From Methanoregula sp. (GTDB lineage Archaea > Halobacteriota > Methanomicrobia > Methanomicrobiales > Methanospirillaceae): a stretch of 25,588 nt of DNA. The notes beneath the pieces were generated by a model, which was given only the letters and a program-made list of their open reading frames with translations, was not told where the DNA came from and made no database searches. A program made the position numbers and the translations under genes. Shown in pieces: positions 16,298-23,368 of this stretch (position 1 is the stretch's first letter; each line of letters opens with the position of its first letter). The stretch spans positions 1 to 25,588 of the forward strand of contig JAPKXT010000179.1 of the NCBI GenBank assembly GCA_026394695.1, written 5' to 3'.

Positions 16298-16732
16298 ATG
16301 TTTGAAATTGAACAGCGATTACTTAATAACGGGATCACACTCGATGATATTGTTGCTGCGGCTATGGGATTGTATGTTTCCCATGGAATGCCGGACGATC
16401 AGGCTGCAGTGGAAATCAAACGAAAAATAATAAAATATCTTGATGATCCCAATGTATCCTCATTAATCCTCGGAGCGATACTTCTTGAAGATGAGCTTTT
16501 CAACAAAAGGAAAAATTCAGAAATCGCTGACGACCCTGTTTATCTGTTAAGTGATGAGATTATTGGTATGGCGATCGCGGAGTGCATCGGGGGAACCTAT
16601 GCCCGGTTTGAGTTTACCCGGTACGATCAGAAAAAACCCGGAATATTATCAAAACTCGGACCATTTCTCGATGATGCCATAGCAGGATTGATTGCTGGCT
16701 GCACCTCACGATTATACAGCGAATGTGTATGA
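16298..16732 (+). CDS. cobZ: Alpha-ribazole-5'-phosphate phosphatase CobZ
   Basis: The 144-residue protein resembles the PgpA-like phosphatase fold used in methanogens as CobZ. The segments DDIVAAAMGLYVSHGMPDDQ (about 16-35), LGAILLEDEL (about 60-69) and GGTYARFEFTRYD (about 97-109) are what I rely on. CobZ removes phosphate from alpha-ribazole phosphate (or from adenosylcobalamin phosphate) late in cobamide assembly. The frame stays open far upstream of 16298, but that part runs through the divergent cobT gene; the ATG at 16298 fits family length and the TATA box upstream. Its stop overlaps the cobS start (ATGA), so the pair is translationally coupled. A phosphatidylglycerophosphatase role is the main alternative; the neighbours favour CobZ. 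Confidence 0.85.
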   Translation: MFEIEQRLLNNGITLDDIVAAAMGLYVSHGMPDDQAAVEIKRKIIKYLDDPNVSSLILGAILLEDELFNKRKNSEIADDPVYLLSDEIIGMAIAECIGGTYARFEFTRYDQKKPGILSKLGPFLDDAIAGLIAGCTSRLYSECV

Positions 16733-17439
16733 AAGCACTTATCTCCCTGTTCCAGTTCACAACAATACTCCCGCTTGGTAAACCACAGGATCTCGAGAAC
16801 TTCGCCCGGCATTCTTATATCTACCCGTGTGCCGGCTATATCATTGGCGGGCTCGCTGCACTGCCGGTTTTTTTCATTGCAGACCGGACACTTGCAGCCG
16901 CTGTAACGATAGCTTGTATTCTTCTGATTTCAGGTGCTCATCATTTTGACGGATTACTTGATCTTGGAGACGGCCTCATGGCTCATGGAGACCGGGAGAA
17001 AAGAATCAGAGCCCTGACGGACAGCCAGGTTGGAGCAGGTGGTATCACTGCAGGAATTGTAGTGACACTTCTGCTATTTGCAGGACTGCAGGCATCTTCA
17101 TCGATTATTATTGCAGTAATTATCGGTGAGGTCTGCGCCAAATTTTCTATGGCGTTTCTCACAGCATATGGCACTCCATTCAGGAAGGGAATACACAGTT
17201 ACCTCCATCAGTTCTCAAAACCGTACTTCCCATTCATTGCAGCGTTATTCTGTATACCGCTTATTTTTCTTCCGGTATCACCCATCAGACTAACCGGAGC
17301 TGCTATTGCGATGGTAGTGTGTCCGGCAATTCTCTATATCATCTCTAAAAGGTTGTTTGGCGGTGTTAATGGCGATGTGGTTGGGGCTTCAAACGAGATT
17401 ACCCGGGCATGTGTCATCCTCATCATAGCATTAATCTGA
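16729..17439 (+). CDS. cobS: Adenosylcobinamide-GDP ribazoletransferase (cobalamin synthase) CobS
   Basis: The 236-residue integral membrane protein carries the CobS active-site signature HFDGLLDLGDG (72-82) followed by ALTDSQVGAGG (95-105), the Asp-rich Mg-binding region of the CDP-alcohol-phosphotransferase-like CobS family. About six hydrophobic helices follow. It joins alpha-ribazole or its phosphate to adenosylcobinamide-GDP, the closing step of cobamide assembly, in the cytoplasmic membrane. I place the start at the ATG at 16729, which overlaps the cobZ stop as ATGA; another in-frame ATG lies two codons earlier. Length is close to the family norm (about 240-260). cobY, cbiB and cobD, often nearby in methanogens, are absent here. 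Confidence 0.92.
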   Translation: MKALISLFQFTTILPLGKPQDLENFARHSYIYPCAGYIIGGLAALPVFFIADRTLAAAVTIACILLISGAHHFDGLLDLGDGLMAHGDREKRIRALTDSQVGAGGITAGIVVTLLLFAGLQASSSIIIAVIIGEVCAKFSMAFLTAYGTPFRKGIHSYLHQFSKPYFPFIAALFCIPLIFLPVSPIRLTGAAIAMVVCPAILYIISKRLFGGVNGDVVGASNEITRACVILIIALI

Positions 17440-17460
17440 TATTTCTGTCACAACATCATC

Positions 17461-17470
17461 TTTTATAACC
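17461..17470 (+). promoter_or_regulatory. TATA-like box for the sulfite reductase-like gene
   Basis: TTTTATAACC lies with its centre about 28 bases before the ATG at 17493, which lacks a ribosome site. That spacing fits a leaderless message and separates this gene from the cobZ-cobS unit. Confidence 0.4.
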
Positions 17471-17492
17471 AGATTACCCTCATTACTGTTTG

Positions 17493-18368
17493 ATGCGTAC
17501 GAGTTTTGGCGTTCATATGAAGGGCGGTGTAATAACTGAAAGAGATGCAGATTATTGTACGGTCAGGATAAGGGCACCTGCAGGTATTATTTCAGTGGAG
17601 CAGATGCGTGGTATCGCCTCAATTGCGAAAAAATATGGATCGGGGCTTGTTCATTGCACTACCCGTCAGACTATTGAGATTCCGCATGTTAACCCGAAAT
17701 CACTTAAAAAAATCGAAAAATCTCTGGAGAAGAACGGTACACCTGTTGGTTCAGAAAAAGATGAGATTGTCAATATAATTGCATGTCCCGGGATTGATCG
17801 CTGCAAATTTGCCAATATTGATACCATAAATCTCGCAAAAAAGATTGATCAAAAAATGTTCGGCAAGGAAATGCCGGTTAAAATGCGGATAGCCTTATCC
17901 GGTTGTCCGAATGCATGTACAAGTCCGATGCTCAATGAGATAGGGATTATCGGTCGAATTCGCCCGTTGAGAACTGCAGGACTCTGTACCGGTTGTGGTA
18001 CCTGCGTGGAATACTGCAAGGAAAAAGCTATTATCATAAAAAACGGGATTTCGGTTCTCGATCCTGCAAAATGTGTCCAGTGCGGGGTTTGCATCCAGTC
18101 ATGTCCATTCGATCTCCTGAAGGCAGACCACCGCCATTACCTTATTCTTGTCGGTGGAAGACGGGGACGACACCCCCGCATCGGGAGAGAATTGCTCACC
18201 CTGGAAAATGACGATCATGTGATCTATGTCATTGAAAAAATCGTAAACTGGGTTTATCGCCGCGCATGGAGTGGTAGATTGCTTTCTGAACAGTTGGATG
18301 ATCTCCAGTTTGAAAAATTCCGTCAGGAAATTTTACAAGAGATATCTGAAAAAATAGGCAGGATCTGA
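17493..18368 (+). CDS. Small sulfite/nitrite reductase-like protein with siroheme site and two 4Fe-4S clusters
   Basis: The 291-residue protein joins a single sulfite-reductase repeat to a ferredoxin domain. The 4Fe-4S/siroheme motif is C-x5-C plus C-x3-C: Cys98, Cys104, Cys138 and Cys142. TTRQT (56-60) matches the substrate-side Arg region. Two ferredoxin motifs follow: Cys165/168/171/175 and Cys194/197/200/204. This matches small Dsr-like proteins of methanogens, related to AsrC and the Fsr C-terminal half, from memory. Activity is unknown: sulfite or nitrite reduction, or redox chemistry linked to corrinoid or siroheme metabolism. The start is the ATG at 17493 (a TTG sits one codon earlier). 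There is no ribosome site, and a TATA-like TTTTATAA at 17461-17468 suggests a leaderless message. The C-terminal 80 residues are charged and helical. Confidence 0.85.
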   Translation: MRTSFGVHMKGGVITERDADYCTVRIRAPAGIISVEQMRGIASIAKKYGSGLVHCTTRQTIEIPHVNPKSLKKIEKSLEKNGTPVGSEKDEIVNIIACPGIDRCKFANIDTINLAKKIDQKMFGKEMPVKMRIALSGCPNACTSPMLNEIGIIGRIRPLRTAGLCTGCGTCVEYCKEKAIIIKNGISVLDPAKCVQCGVCIQSCPFDLLKADHRHYLILVGGRRGRHPRIGRELLTLENDDHVIYVIEKIVNWVYRRAWSGRLLSEQLDDLQFEKFRQEILQEISEKIGRI

Positions 18369-18589
18369 TGTTTTAGAGATTCCATAATTTTATCCCCAGG
18401 AACAAATTCAATATTAGTTTTTGGGTAATATGCTATTATAACACCCGGATCTAAGAAGGATTTACGGGATTAAAAATGGCAAAAAATGCATATCCAAAAT
18501 GCGTTGTAAAAAAATAAGGTGATTGTGGAACTAAATAATGTTCAATAATCAAGATTTTTTTACATCATTATGGAAATTCTTCATCAAAT

Positions 18590-18621
18590 AAAGGAGGGGA
18601 CAGTGCCTGTCCCGTCCCTTT
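18590..18621. repeat. REP-like hairpin with GGGACAG/CTGTCCC core
   Basis: GGGACAG (18597-18603) and CTGTCCC (18607-18613) are perfect 7-base arms around a TGC loop, extended by imperfectly paired AAAGGA and TCCCTTT on the outside. The core resembles GGGACAGGCAC-type REP sequences that I recall near REP-associated transposases; no such transposase is in the window. Confidence 0.45.
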
Positions 18622-18737
18622 ACCCACCCCTGCACCTTGCGATATTGAGTATTACCTGTTCTGGGGTTATCGCAATGGGGGGCGCCAAAAGTGTCGGGGG
18701 CAAGCCAAAGGCGAAGGCCCCTGGAACGTTATGATTT

Positions 18738-18767
18738 GGGGTTAAACTGGCAGTTACCCCTTTTTTT
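18738..18767 (+). terminator. Hairpin plus T-tract
   Basis: GGGG (18738-18741) pairs with CCCC (18757-18760) and AACT with AGTT inside, with loop GGC and a small bulge; seven Ts follow at 18761-18767. It would act on plus-strand transcripts, either the candidate RNA here or read-through from the sulfite reductase-like gene. Confidence 0.5.
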
Positions 18768-18812
18768 AATATCCAACACGTGTACAGGACCAAAGCCAGA
18801 TAAGAACGCCAC

Positions 18813-18914
18813 ATGGTACAGGAAGTCCCATTAAAAATTGTGCATCTGGGAGGAGGAGATATTCCGATTTTCATTCGACAACGAGAGGATCGGATATTTT
18901 TTTTTGAAAAATGA
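18813..18914 (+). CDS. Possible 33-residue small protein
   Basis: An ATG at 18813 opens 33 codons ending with TGA at 18912. The residues look protein-like (VPLKIVHLGGGDIPIFIRQR in the middle, ending FFFEK), with alternating hydrophobic and charged positions. An in-frame stop lies three codons upstream, and no ribosome site is visible. A hairpin with a T-run overlaps its last codons, which would conflict with full translation. I do not recognise a family. Low certainty. Confidence 0.2.
   Translation: MVQEVPLKIVHLGGGDIPIFIRQREDRIFFFEK
18859..18905 (+). terminator. Possible terminator hairpin with nine-T run
   Basis: ATATTCCGAT (18859-18868) pairs with ATCGGATAT (18889-18897) with one bulged base, and Ts run from 18897 to 18905. 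On the plus strand this is terminator-like, with a fairly large 20-base loop. It overlaps the end of the possible small protein. Confidence 0.35.
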
Positions 18915-18916
18915 TC

Positions 18917-21805
18917 TTATTGAGGGCGGTACCCGAGCGCATAGACAACCGCAATGACCTCACTGACCTGGTCCTGCTGTTTTTTTGTCAGTCTCCGGTC
19001 TTTCTGGATCAGCCTGCCCATCCTGACAATCTTAAGCCGCTGATCCTGGGACAGGGCTCCTGAATGGTGCGCCCACTTGAGGAGGTCCATCCACTGTTTG
19101 CGGTTGAACGAGATCCCGCCGGGGGGAACTGCTCCTCCATATTCTTCAGGCTCTTTTCCTGATTCTTCCTCCGGTACTGCTTCATCGCCACCTTCTTCTG
19201 GTTCTTCCTCATCATCGTTACCCGGTTGTGCTTCAACGTCAGAATCAGACGGCTCATTTTCATCATCCACAGTTGGGGATGTTTCCGGGGATATTTCCGG
19301 TGAAGATTCATCCACGGTGTTTTTTTCTGCCGGGACATTGGCTGTTGCAGGTTCCGGTGCGGGACCCACATTTTTTGCCTCGGGTTGATGTTCAAGGGAG
19401 ATAGTGTCAGCACCGGATATATCCGGCACCCGGGGAATCACGCCGGAGAAGATATGGGAGACCTCCCCGGATGATCCACCAGAGTCCGGGTCTTTTTCAG
19501 AGACGGGAGACTGTGGCAACACGGCAGGTACTTCAATAGTAAGTGACTGGGATACATGCTTCACGGGGACGGGAAGAGGTGGCTCTTTTGAGATAACCAG
19601 TTCAAGATTCTCTTTTTGAGTTTCTGCCCTGTCCGCCGGGACCTCTTTTTCTGCGTGCATTTTTTCCATTTTAAAGGTTCTGACGTGGGATTCAAGGGAT
19701 TTTATCTGGTGACTGGCAGTTTCGAGTTCTTCTTTGAATTGCCGTTGTGTTGCTTCCCGGTCTTTTTTTGCACGTTCCACCTCATCATGTGTGGTGCGGA
19801 GACGCTGTTCAAGATCTTCTTGTTGCTGGGCCGCTGCTTTTGTTTTTTCTTCGGAGATCCGTCGAAGTCTCCGTTCAGTTTCGAGCGCTGCTTTCACCTG
19901 TTCCAGTTCATCGGAAAGAGCGCGTGACTGTTGTCCGGATTGCGTCCTGTACCGGGCTGCAAGATTCAGTTCATCCTCAAGTGCCCTGTTCCTCGCTTTT
20001 GCATCTTCCAGGTCTCTTTCAAGCGCTACGCGGATCGTTGTTGTTGCATTAAGGTCGCGTTCCCGCTCTGCGAGACTAACTTTGTGCGAATCGAGATCTG
20101 TCTGTACGCCATCATACTCCTGACGTAATGTCCCGAGTGCAGTGTCACGTTCCCGGGTTGTCCTGTCCAGAGTTTCTTCAACGGAACGGCGCTGGCCTTT
20201 CTCAGATTCAATATCAGATTGCGCCTGGTCCAGTGCTGTGGACAAGGTTTTTGTCTGTTGTTCCGATTTCTCCTTTTCAGCAATGACTTCTTCGAGATTA
20301 TTTACGAGCGCCCTTCTCTTTTGTTCACCGGATGCAACCGCATCCCGTGCCTCTGCAAGTTCCTGTAACACGAACTGCAACCGCTCTTCAGTTTTTTCCT
20401 TTTCAGTAATAATCCCGGCAAGATGTTCTTTTTGTAATGTAATGATGCTCTCTTCTTTATCCAGCGCTACAGCTGAGGCAGTCAGCTTTTCCTGCAGCGT
20501 GTCAACCTGACGGTTGAGGGCGCCCGTTTCAGCATGAAATGACGACTCCGATTGTTCATATTCCCTCTGGAGTGTAACAACCTGGTTTTCTGTCAAAACC
20601 CGGTGGTTGGTCTCTGTTTCCAGTTCACCTTTCAGCCGGATCAGCTCGGCAGCCTGTTGTTTTGCCGTCTCATTGAGATCCGTAATTATCCTGGTCAGGT
20701 CCTGTTCAGACTCCTTTTTTGCCTGCATCAACGCAGCAAGTTCCTGTTTCGCTGACACTGCCCGGTTTTTCTCTGCCGTAAATGCAGATTTTTGTTGTTC
20801 GTGTTCGAGCGTGAGAGCACGGAATGACTTTTCCAGGGATGAACTTCGGGTTGTTTCCTCGTCCAGCGCATGTTGCACGGTATCAAGATTTGTTTTCAGG
20901 GCAGCAGATCCTGCTGTGAGAGTGGAGAGCTGGCTGGTGTGAGCATCGGTTTTTGAACGGTTATCCGCCCGGGCCTCCTCGAGTTCGCGGCTCGTGGTGC
21001 GGATGGTCTCATCGCTGGTGGTGATGAGCGTCTTATCCGCATCGCGTTCCTTCATGAGATTATCAACCTCATCCGTTTTTTGTGCCAGCACCTGTTCCAG
21101 TTCTTTAGACTCCCAGGTCAATGCAACAATTTTTTGTTCTTTTTGCTGGATAGTTGCGTTTAATATTTCGATGACATGGGTGTGCCCGGTTACGCTCTTT
21201 TCCAGTTCTTTTACCGAGTCGGAAAGTGTATAAAGATCTGCAGTTACGTGCGATAACTCTGATGATTTATTGACCGCGATCTCAAATGCCGAGAGGAGAT
21301 ATTCGAGGAGTTTTCTGCGATTGGCAGCAACAACATAGGTCCGGTCGTCATGACTGATCTTGAACTGCGTTTTGATCTGGTCGGGAGTCGGCCGCTCGAC
21401 GGGAGTGGCGAGCATGCCTTCAACGAGTAAATGGAAATACGGGAAATCATAGGGATGCGCGATGAAGTTGTCGGCATTACTGTCAAGAACATTTAACAGG
21501 TCCCGGAGGGCACATGCAGCAGTAAGAATGAGGACCGGTATAACCCAGAGATCATTGTCAGCCTTGATCTGGCGGCAGATTTCAAATCCCTCCTGTTTCT
21601 CCGTAGTCCCGTCACAGATTAGGAGGTTTGGCTTTCCTGCACGAAGGGCCTCGTTAAGTTGTGCACTGTCAGTGAAAACGGTAACCCGGTACTCCCTTTG
21701 TGCGAGGTGATCCGTGAGCTGATGTGCAACCGTTTCATCGTTACTTACAATGAAAATATCAATGACATTTTCATTCTCGTTTTCATCCGAAGGTGGGTCA
21801 TTCAT
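18917..21805 (-). CDS. Receiver-domain protein with very long coiled coil
   Basis: The 962-residue protein starts with a response-regulator receiver domain (about 14-132): acidic pair Asp23/Glu24, phospho-acceptor Asp65 in LLICDG and Thr95 in LILTAA. The conserved Lys before Pro is His117 (FIAHPYD), so phosphorylation or its read-out may be altered. Residues about 165-730 are almost unbroken heptad-rich coiled coil, high in Glu, Gln, Lys and Arg. About 740-900 is acidic and Pro/Ser-rich, probably disordered. The last 60 residues form a basic helical domain (ALSQDQRLKIVRMGRLIQKD region). There is no kinase, DNA-binding or membrane segment, so it looks like a cytoplasmic scaffold whose assembly is tuned by signalling. 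AGAGAGAT precedes the ATG. No histidine kinase gene is adjacent. Function unknown. Confidence 0.85.
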   Translation of the reverse strand: MNDPPSDENENENVIDIFIVSNDETVAHQLTDHLAQREYRVTVFTDSAQLNEALRAGKPNLLICDGTTEKQEGFEICRQIKADNDLWVIPVLILTAACALRDLLNVLDSNADNFIAHPYDFPYFHLLVEGMLATPVERPTPDQIKTQFKISHDDRTYVVAANRRKLLEYLLSAFEIAVNKSSELSHVTADLYTLSDSVKELEKSVTGHTHVIEILNATIQQKEQKIVALTWESKELEQVLAQKTDEVDNLMKERDADKTLITTSDETIRTTSRELEEARADNRSKTDAHTSQLSTLTAGSAALKTNLDTVQHALDEETTRSSSLEKSFRALTLEHEQQKSAFTAEKNRAVSAKQELAALMQAKKESEQDLTRIITDLNETAKQQAAELIRLKGELETETNHRVLTENQVVTLQREYEQSESSFHAETGALNRQVDTLQEKLTASAVALDKEESIITLQKEHLAGIITEKEKTEERLQFVLQELAEARDAVASGEQKRRALVNNLEEVIAEKEKSEQQTKTLSTALDQAQSDIESEKGQRRSVEETLDRTTRERDTALGTLRQEYDGVQTDLDSHKVSLAERERDLNATTTIRVALERDLEDAKARNRALEDELNLAARYRTQSGQQSRALSDELEQVKAALETERRLRRISEEKTKAAAQQQEDLEQRLRTTHDEVERAKKDREATQRQFKEELETASHQIKSLESHVRTFKMEKMHAEKEVPADRAETQKENLELVISKEPPLPVPVKHVSQSLTIEVPAVLPQSPVSEKDPDSGGSSGEVSHIFSGVIPRVPDISGADTISLEHQPEAKNVGPAPEPATANVPAEKNTVDESSPEISPETSPTVDDENEPSDSDVEAQPGNDDEEEPEEGGDEAVPEEESGKEPEEYGGAVPPGGISFNRKQWMDLLKWAHHSGALSQDQRLKIVRMGRLIQKDRRLTKKQQDQVSEVIAVVYALGYRPQ

Positions 21806-22100
21806 CGAAATCTCTCTTACACGATTAAAAACTCATGAAATTATATACCTGTTTATATGATCTTGTATACTCTTTTATAGCACTTATGGTCAAACAGGAC
21901 GAGCCTGCGCAATTCCCTACCCAAAATTGCGACAATTGTAATTCCGGTCGGTTTTTTTTGAATATTTGAATTTTTCACCGGGCCTTAAAAAGACCTGGTT
22001 TATCGGAATAAAAAACATGAACACTCATTGAATGGTTAAAAGTGCTGCAGTCAGGGGGATGGGGGAAAGGGATGGGACTGCATTTCAAAAAAAAGTTTCA
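21806..22100. other. Intergenic stretch with promoter of the receiver/coiled-coil gene
   Basis: Minus-strand TATA-like boxes lie at 21841-21848 and about 21874-21881, upstream of the start at 21805. Further out are a perfect 7-base inverted repeat (CGCAATT 21908-21914, AATTGCG 21925-21931), the palindrome ACAATTGT (21932-21939) and a hairpin at 21978-21998. Just below the stop of the marker 8 gene, the minus strand has eight Ts (22087-22094), a likely oligo-T terminator. No gene was seen. Confidence 0.5.
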
Positions 22101-22961
22101 TTATACAAGGGGATCTGGCTGTTTCCCGCCAAGGGCCGGAAGCCGGGTGGGTTTTACCAGCACCTGCTCATCGGACTGGCGGATTTTTTCAATAATCAGC
22201 ATTTTTCCTTTCTGTGTCATCGCAAATACCGGAACGGATATTCCCGCCTGCAGGAGTGCTCCTGCCCCGGCAATTTCACGGATGGTCCTTGATGCACAGG
22301 CAGTCACGAGGTCTGATGCTGCAACAAGGGATTTGGCATCAGCAGCTGAAAGCCCGGTCACATGGACTGCGAAGATCAGGGTTTCAGGATGGATCCTGCG
22401 GATTGCAACAGCAGTTTCGGGACTGGCAACGGTGACAGCGATCTTGCGATATCCTTCAGCATACGCCAGTGCGACTCCCGCGATCTGATCGATGGCTGCG
22501 TGTTTTCGGTCAAGCACGATACCGCCATCCTTCTCAATCCGGTCCATTACTGACGGGTGTGGGGAAGTCCTGACAAGCCCGGACATCCTGCCCCCGATTC
22601 CCTGAACCATGCCGGGCTTTGTGACTATGACTGTGCCCGCACCATCACAGGCGAGTACCACGGCATCGACCAACCCAACCTTAAGACCGAAACTTAACAA
22701 TTCTGATGCACCAAACCCGACAAATTCACGGGTATCAAGTACTTCCCTGTTTGCCGTGCACATGCCAAACGCTTTTATCCGGTGTTCGATGTTTGCCCGG
22801 ATGGCATCTTTTGTTATTGCAGGGATCGGGTACGCGAATCGTTTTGCAAGCGGGCAATCCGTGATGATCGCCTCGCCAACTTCAACAACCCTGCCATCCC
22901 GTATGACAATGCGGCTCCGGCCAATCGCCTCAATGATATGCTCATCTGAATTCTCTGGCAT
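22101..22961 (-). CDS. Methanogenesis marker protein 8 (DUF2099)
   Basis: The 286-residue soluble protein matches the DUF2099/methanogenesis marker 8 family, found in nearly all methanogens and of unsettled function. Landmarks are SRIVIRDGRVVEVGEAIITD (16-35), CPLAKR (36-41), CDGAGTVI (about 105-112), VQGIGGRMSGLVRTSPHP (about 120-137), AAIDQIAGVALAYAEGYRKI (about 156-175) and CASRTIR near residue 235. Cys36 and the Cys of CDGAG recur in the family as I remember it. AGGAAAGG lies about 10 bases before the ATG, and TATA-like sequence at 22995-23003 fits a short leader. It sits alone here, away from the mcr genes. It is the strongest single marker that this genome is a methanogen. Confidence 0.9.
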   Translation of the reverse strand: MPENSDEHIIEAIGRSRIVIRDGRVVEVGEAIITDCPLAKRFAYPIPAITKDAIRANIEHRIKAFGMCTANREVLDTREFVGFGASELLSFGLKVGLVDAVVLACDGAGTVIVTKPGMVQGIGGRMSGLVRTSPHPSVMDRIEKDGGIVLDRKHAAIDQIAGVALAYAEGYRKIAVTVASPETAVAIRRIHPETLIFAVHVTGLSAADAKSLVAASDLVTACASRTIREIAGAGALLQAGISVPVFAMTQKGKMLIIEKIRQSDEQVLVKPTRLPALGGKQPDPLV

Positions 22962-23026
22962 GTTCAGTACCTTTCCTGAATTGCTATTGGCTGCATATAT
23001 TAAGATATATTACGATAGTTCTGCCA

Positions 23027-23159
23027 CAGGGAGATGAGGAGAGATCGTTCCTATACGGGTCCAGGATGGCACGGGATCTCGTATTTTTTCAGATTTGATC
23101 TCCAGAAATGAAGCAAATCACCCCTGCTTTTTCATCCGGTGAAACCGGATGATTTTTTT
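23027..23159 (+). ncRNA. Candidate small structured RNA ending in an intrinsic terminator
   Basis: TATA-like sequence ATATATTAA (about 22996-23004) would place a start near 23027. Pairable segments follow: GGAGAT (23030-23035) with ATCTCC (23098-23103), GAGATC (23041-23046) with GATCTC (23085-23090), and TCCT with AGGA within that. The run ends in a perfect terminator hairpin. All nearby upstream genes are on the other strand, so the terminator has no protein gene to serve. The TATA-like sequence may instead belong to the divergent marker 8 gene. Confidence 0.35.
23133..23159 (+). terminator. Intrinsic terminator, perfect 8-base stem
   Basis: CATCCGGT (23133-23140) and ACCGGATG (23144-23151) pair perfectly around a GAA loop, followed by A and seven Ts (23153-23159). 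On the minus strand the hairpin would be followed by As, so it acts on plus-strand transcripts. Confidence 0.65.
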
Positions 23160-23368
23160 ACCTGTGTGTAACAGTGCTTTACCCGGGTTAATTTTCGCCA
23201 GCATTGTTCACAGGGCAGGGGGACTGCTGTCCATGGAAATAACAGCCGGTAACAATTTCCGGGGTCCGGTTCTCATGGCCACCTTCAACCAGACTGCAAC
23301 AATCCAATGCGGTCTTACCCATTTGTTATTCCAAACACATATGAGAAAATACCTACGATACTTCTGGT

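Larger units (their letters stand above)
18590..18767 (+). ncRNA. Candidate structured RNA of about 180 bases
   Basis: Four hairpins follow one another on the plus strand: 18590-18621 (7-base core), 18637-18675 (TTGCGATA/TATCGCAA, 8-base perfect arms), 18696-18721 (GGGG/CCCC outer, GCC/GGC inner arms), and 18738-18760, which runs directly into seven Ts. Dense pairing ending in a terminator, in G+C-rich sequence flanked by AT-rich sequence, fits a small non-coding RNA. No convincing promoter was found. A decayed mobile element or the long 3' end of the preceding gene's message are alternatives. Confidence 0.3.
18369..18916. other. Gene-poor stretch with hairpin cluster
   Basis: No well supported protein gene lies in these 548 bases. 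The first part (18369-18589) is AT-rich with T-runs near 18412 and 18554 that could end the preceding plus-strand message. The middle (18590-18767) is much more G+C-rich and carries four successive hairpins. The end holds a 33-codon open frame (18813-18914) and another hairpin with a long T-run (18859-18905). Confidence 0.7.
22962..23368. other. Gap between marker 8 and the acetyltransferase-type gene
   Basis: This 407-base stretch has no supported protein gene. The left part holds AT-rich sequence (22995-23013) that can serve as a promoter in either direction, followed by paired segments and a clean plus-strand terminator at 23133-23159. The right part (23160-23368) shows no clear structure beyond being the upstream region of the gene at 23369. 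Confidence 0.6.

Noticed and set aside
18475..18516. 13-codon open frame after AAGGAT
   Set aside because: Too short and Lys-rich to distinguish from chance in AT-rich sequence.
18620..18874. 84-codon minus-strand open frame
   Set aside because: It is antisense to the hairpin cluster, rich in Pro and low-complexity residues, has no ribosome site and matches no family I know.
19077..20942. Several long Ser/Cys/Phe-rich frames antisense to the receiver/coiled-coil gene
   Set aside because: They are the mirror of Glu/Lys/Arg-rich coiled-coil codons and have no family resemblance.
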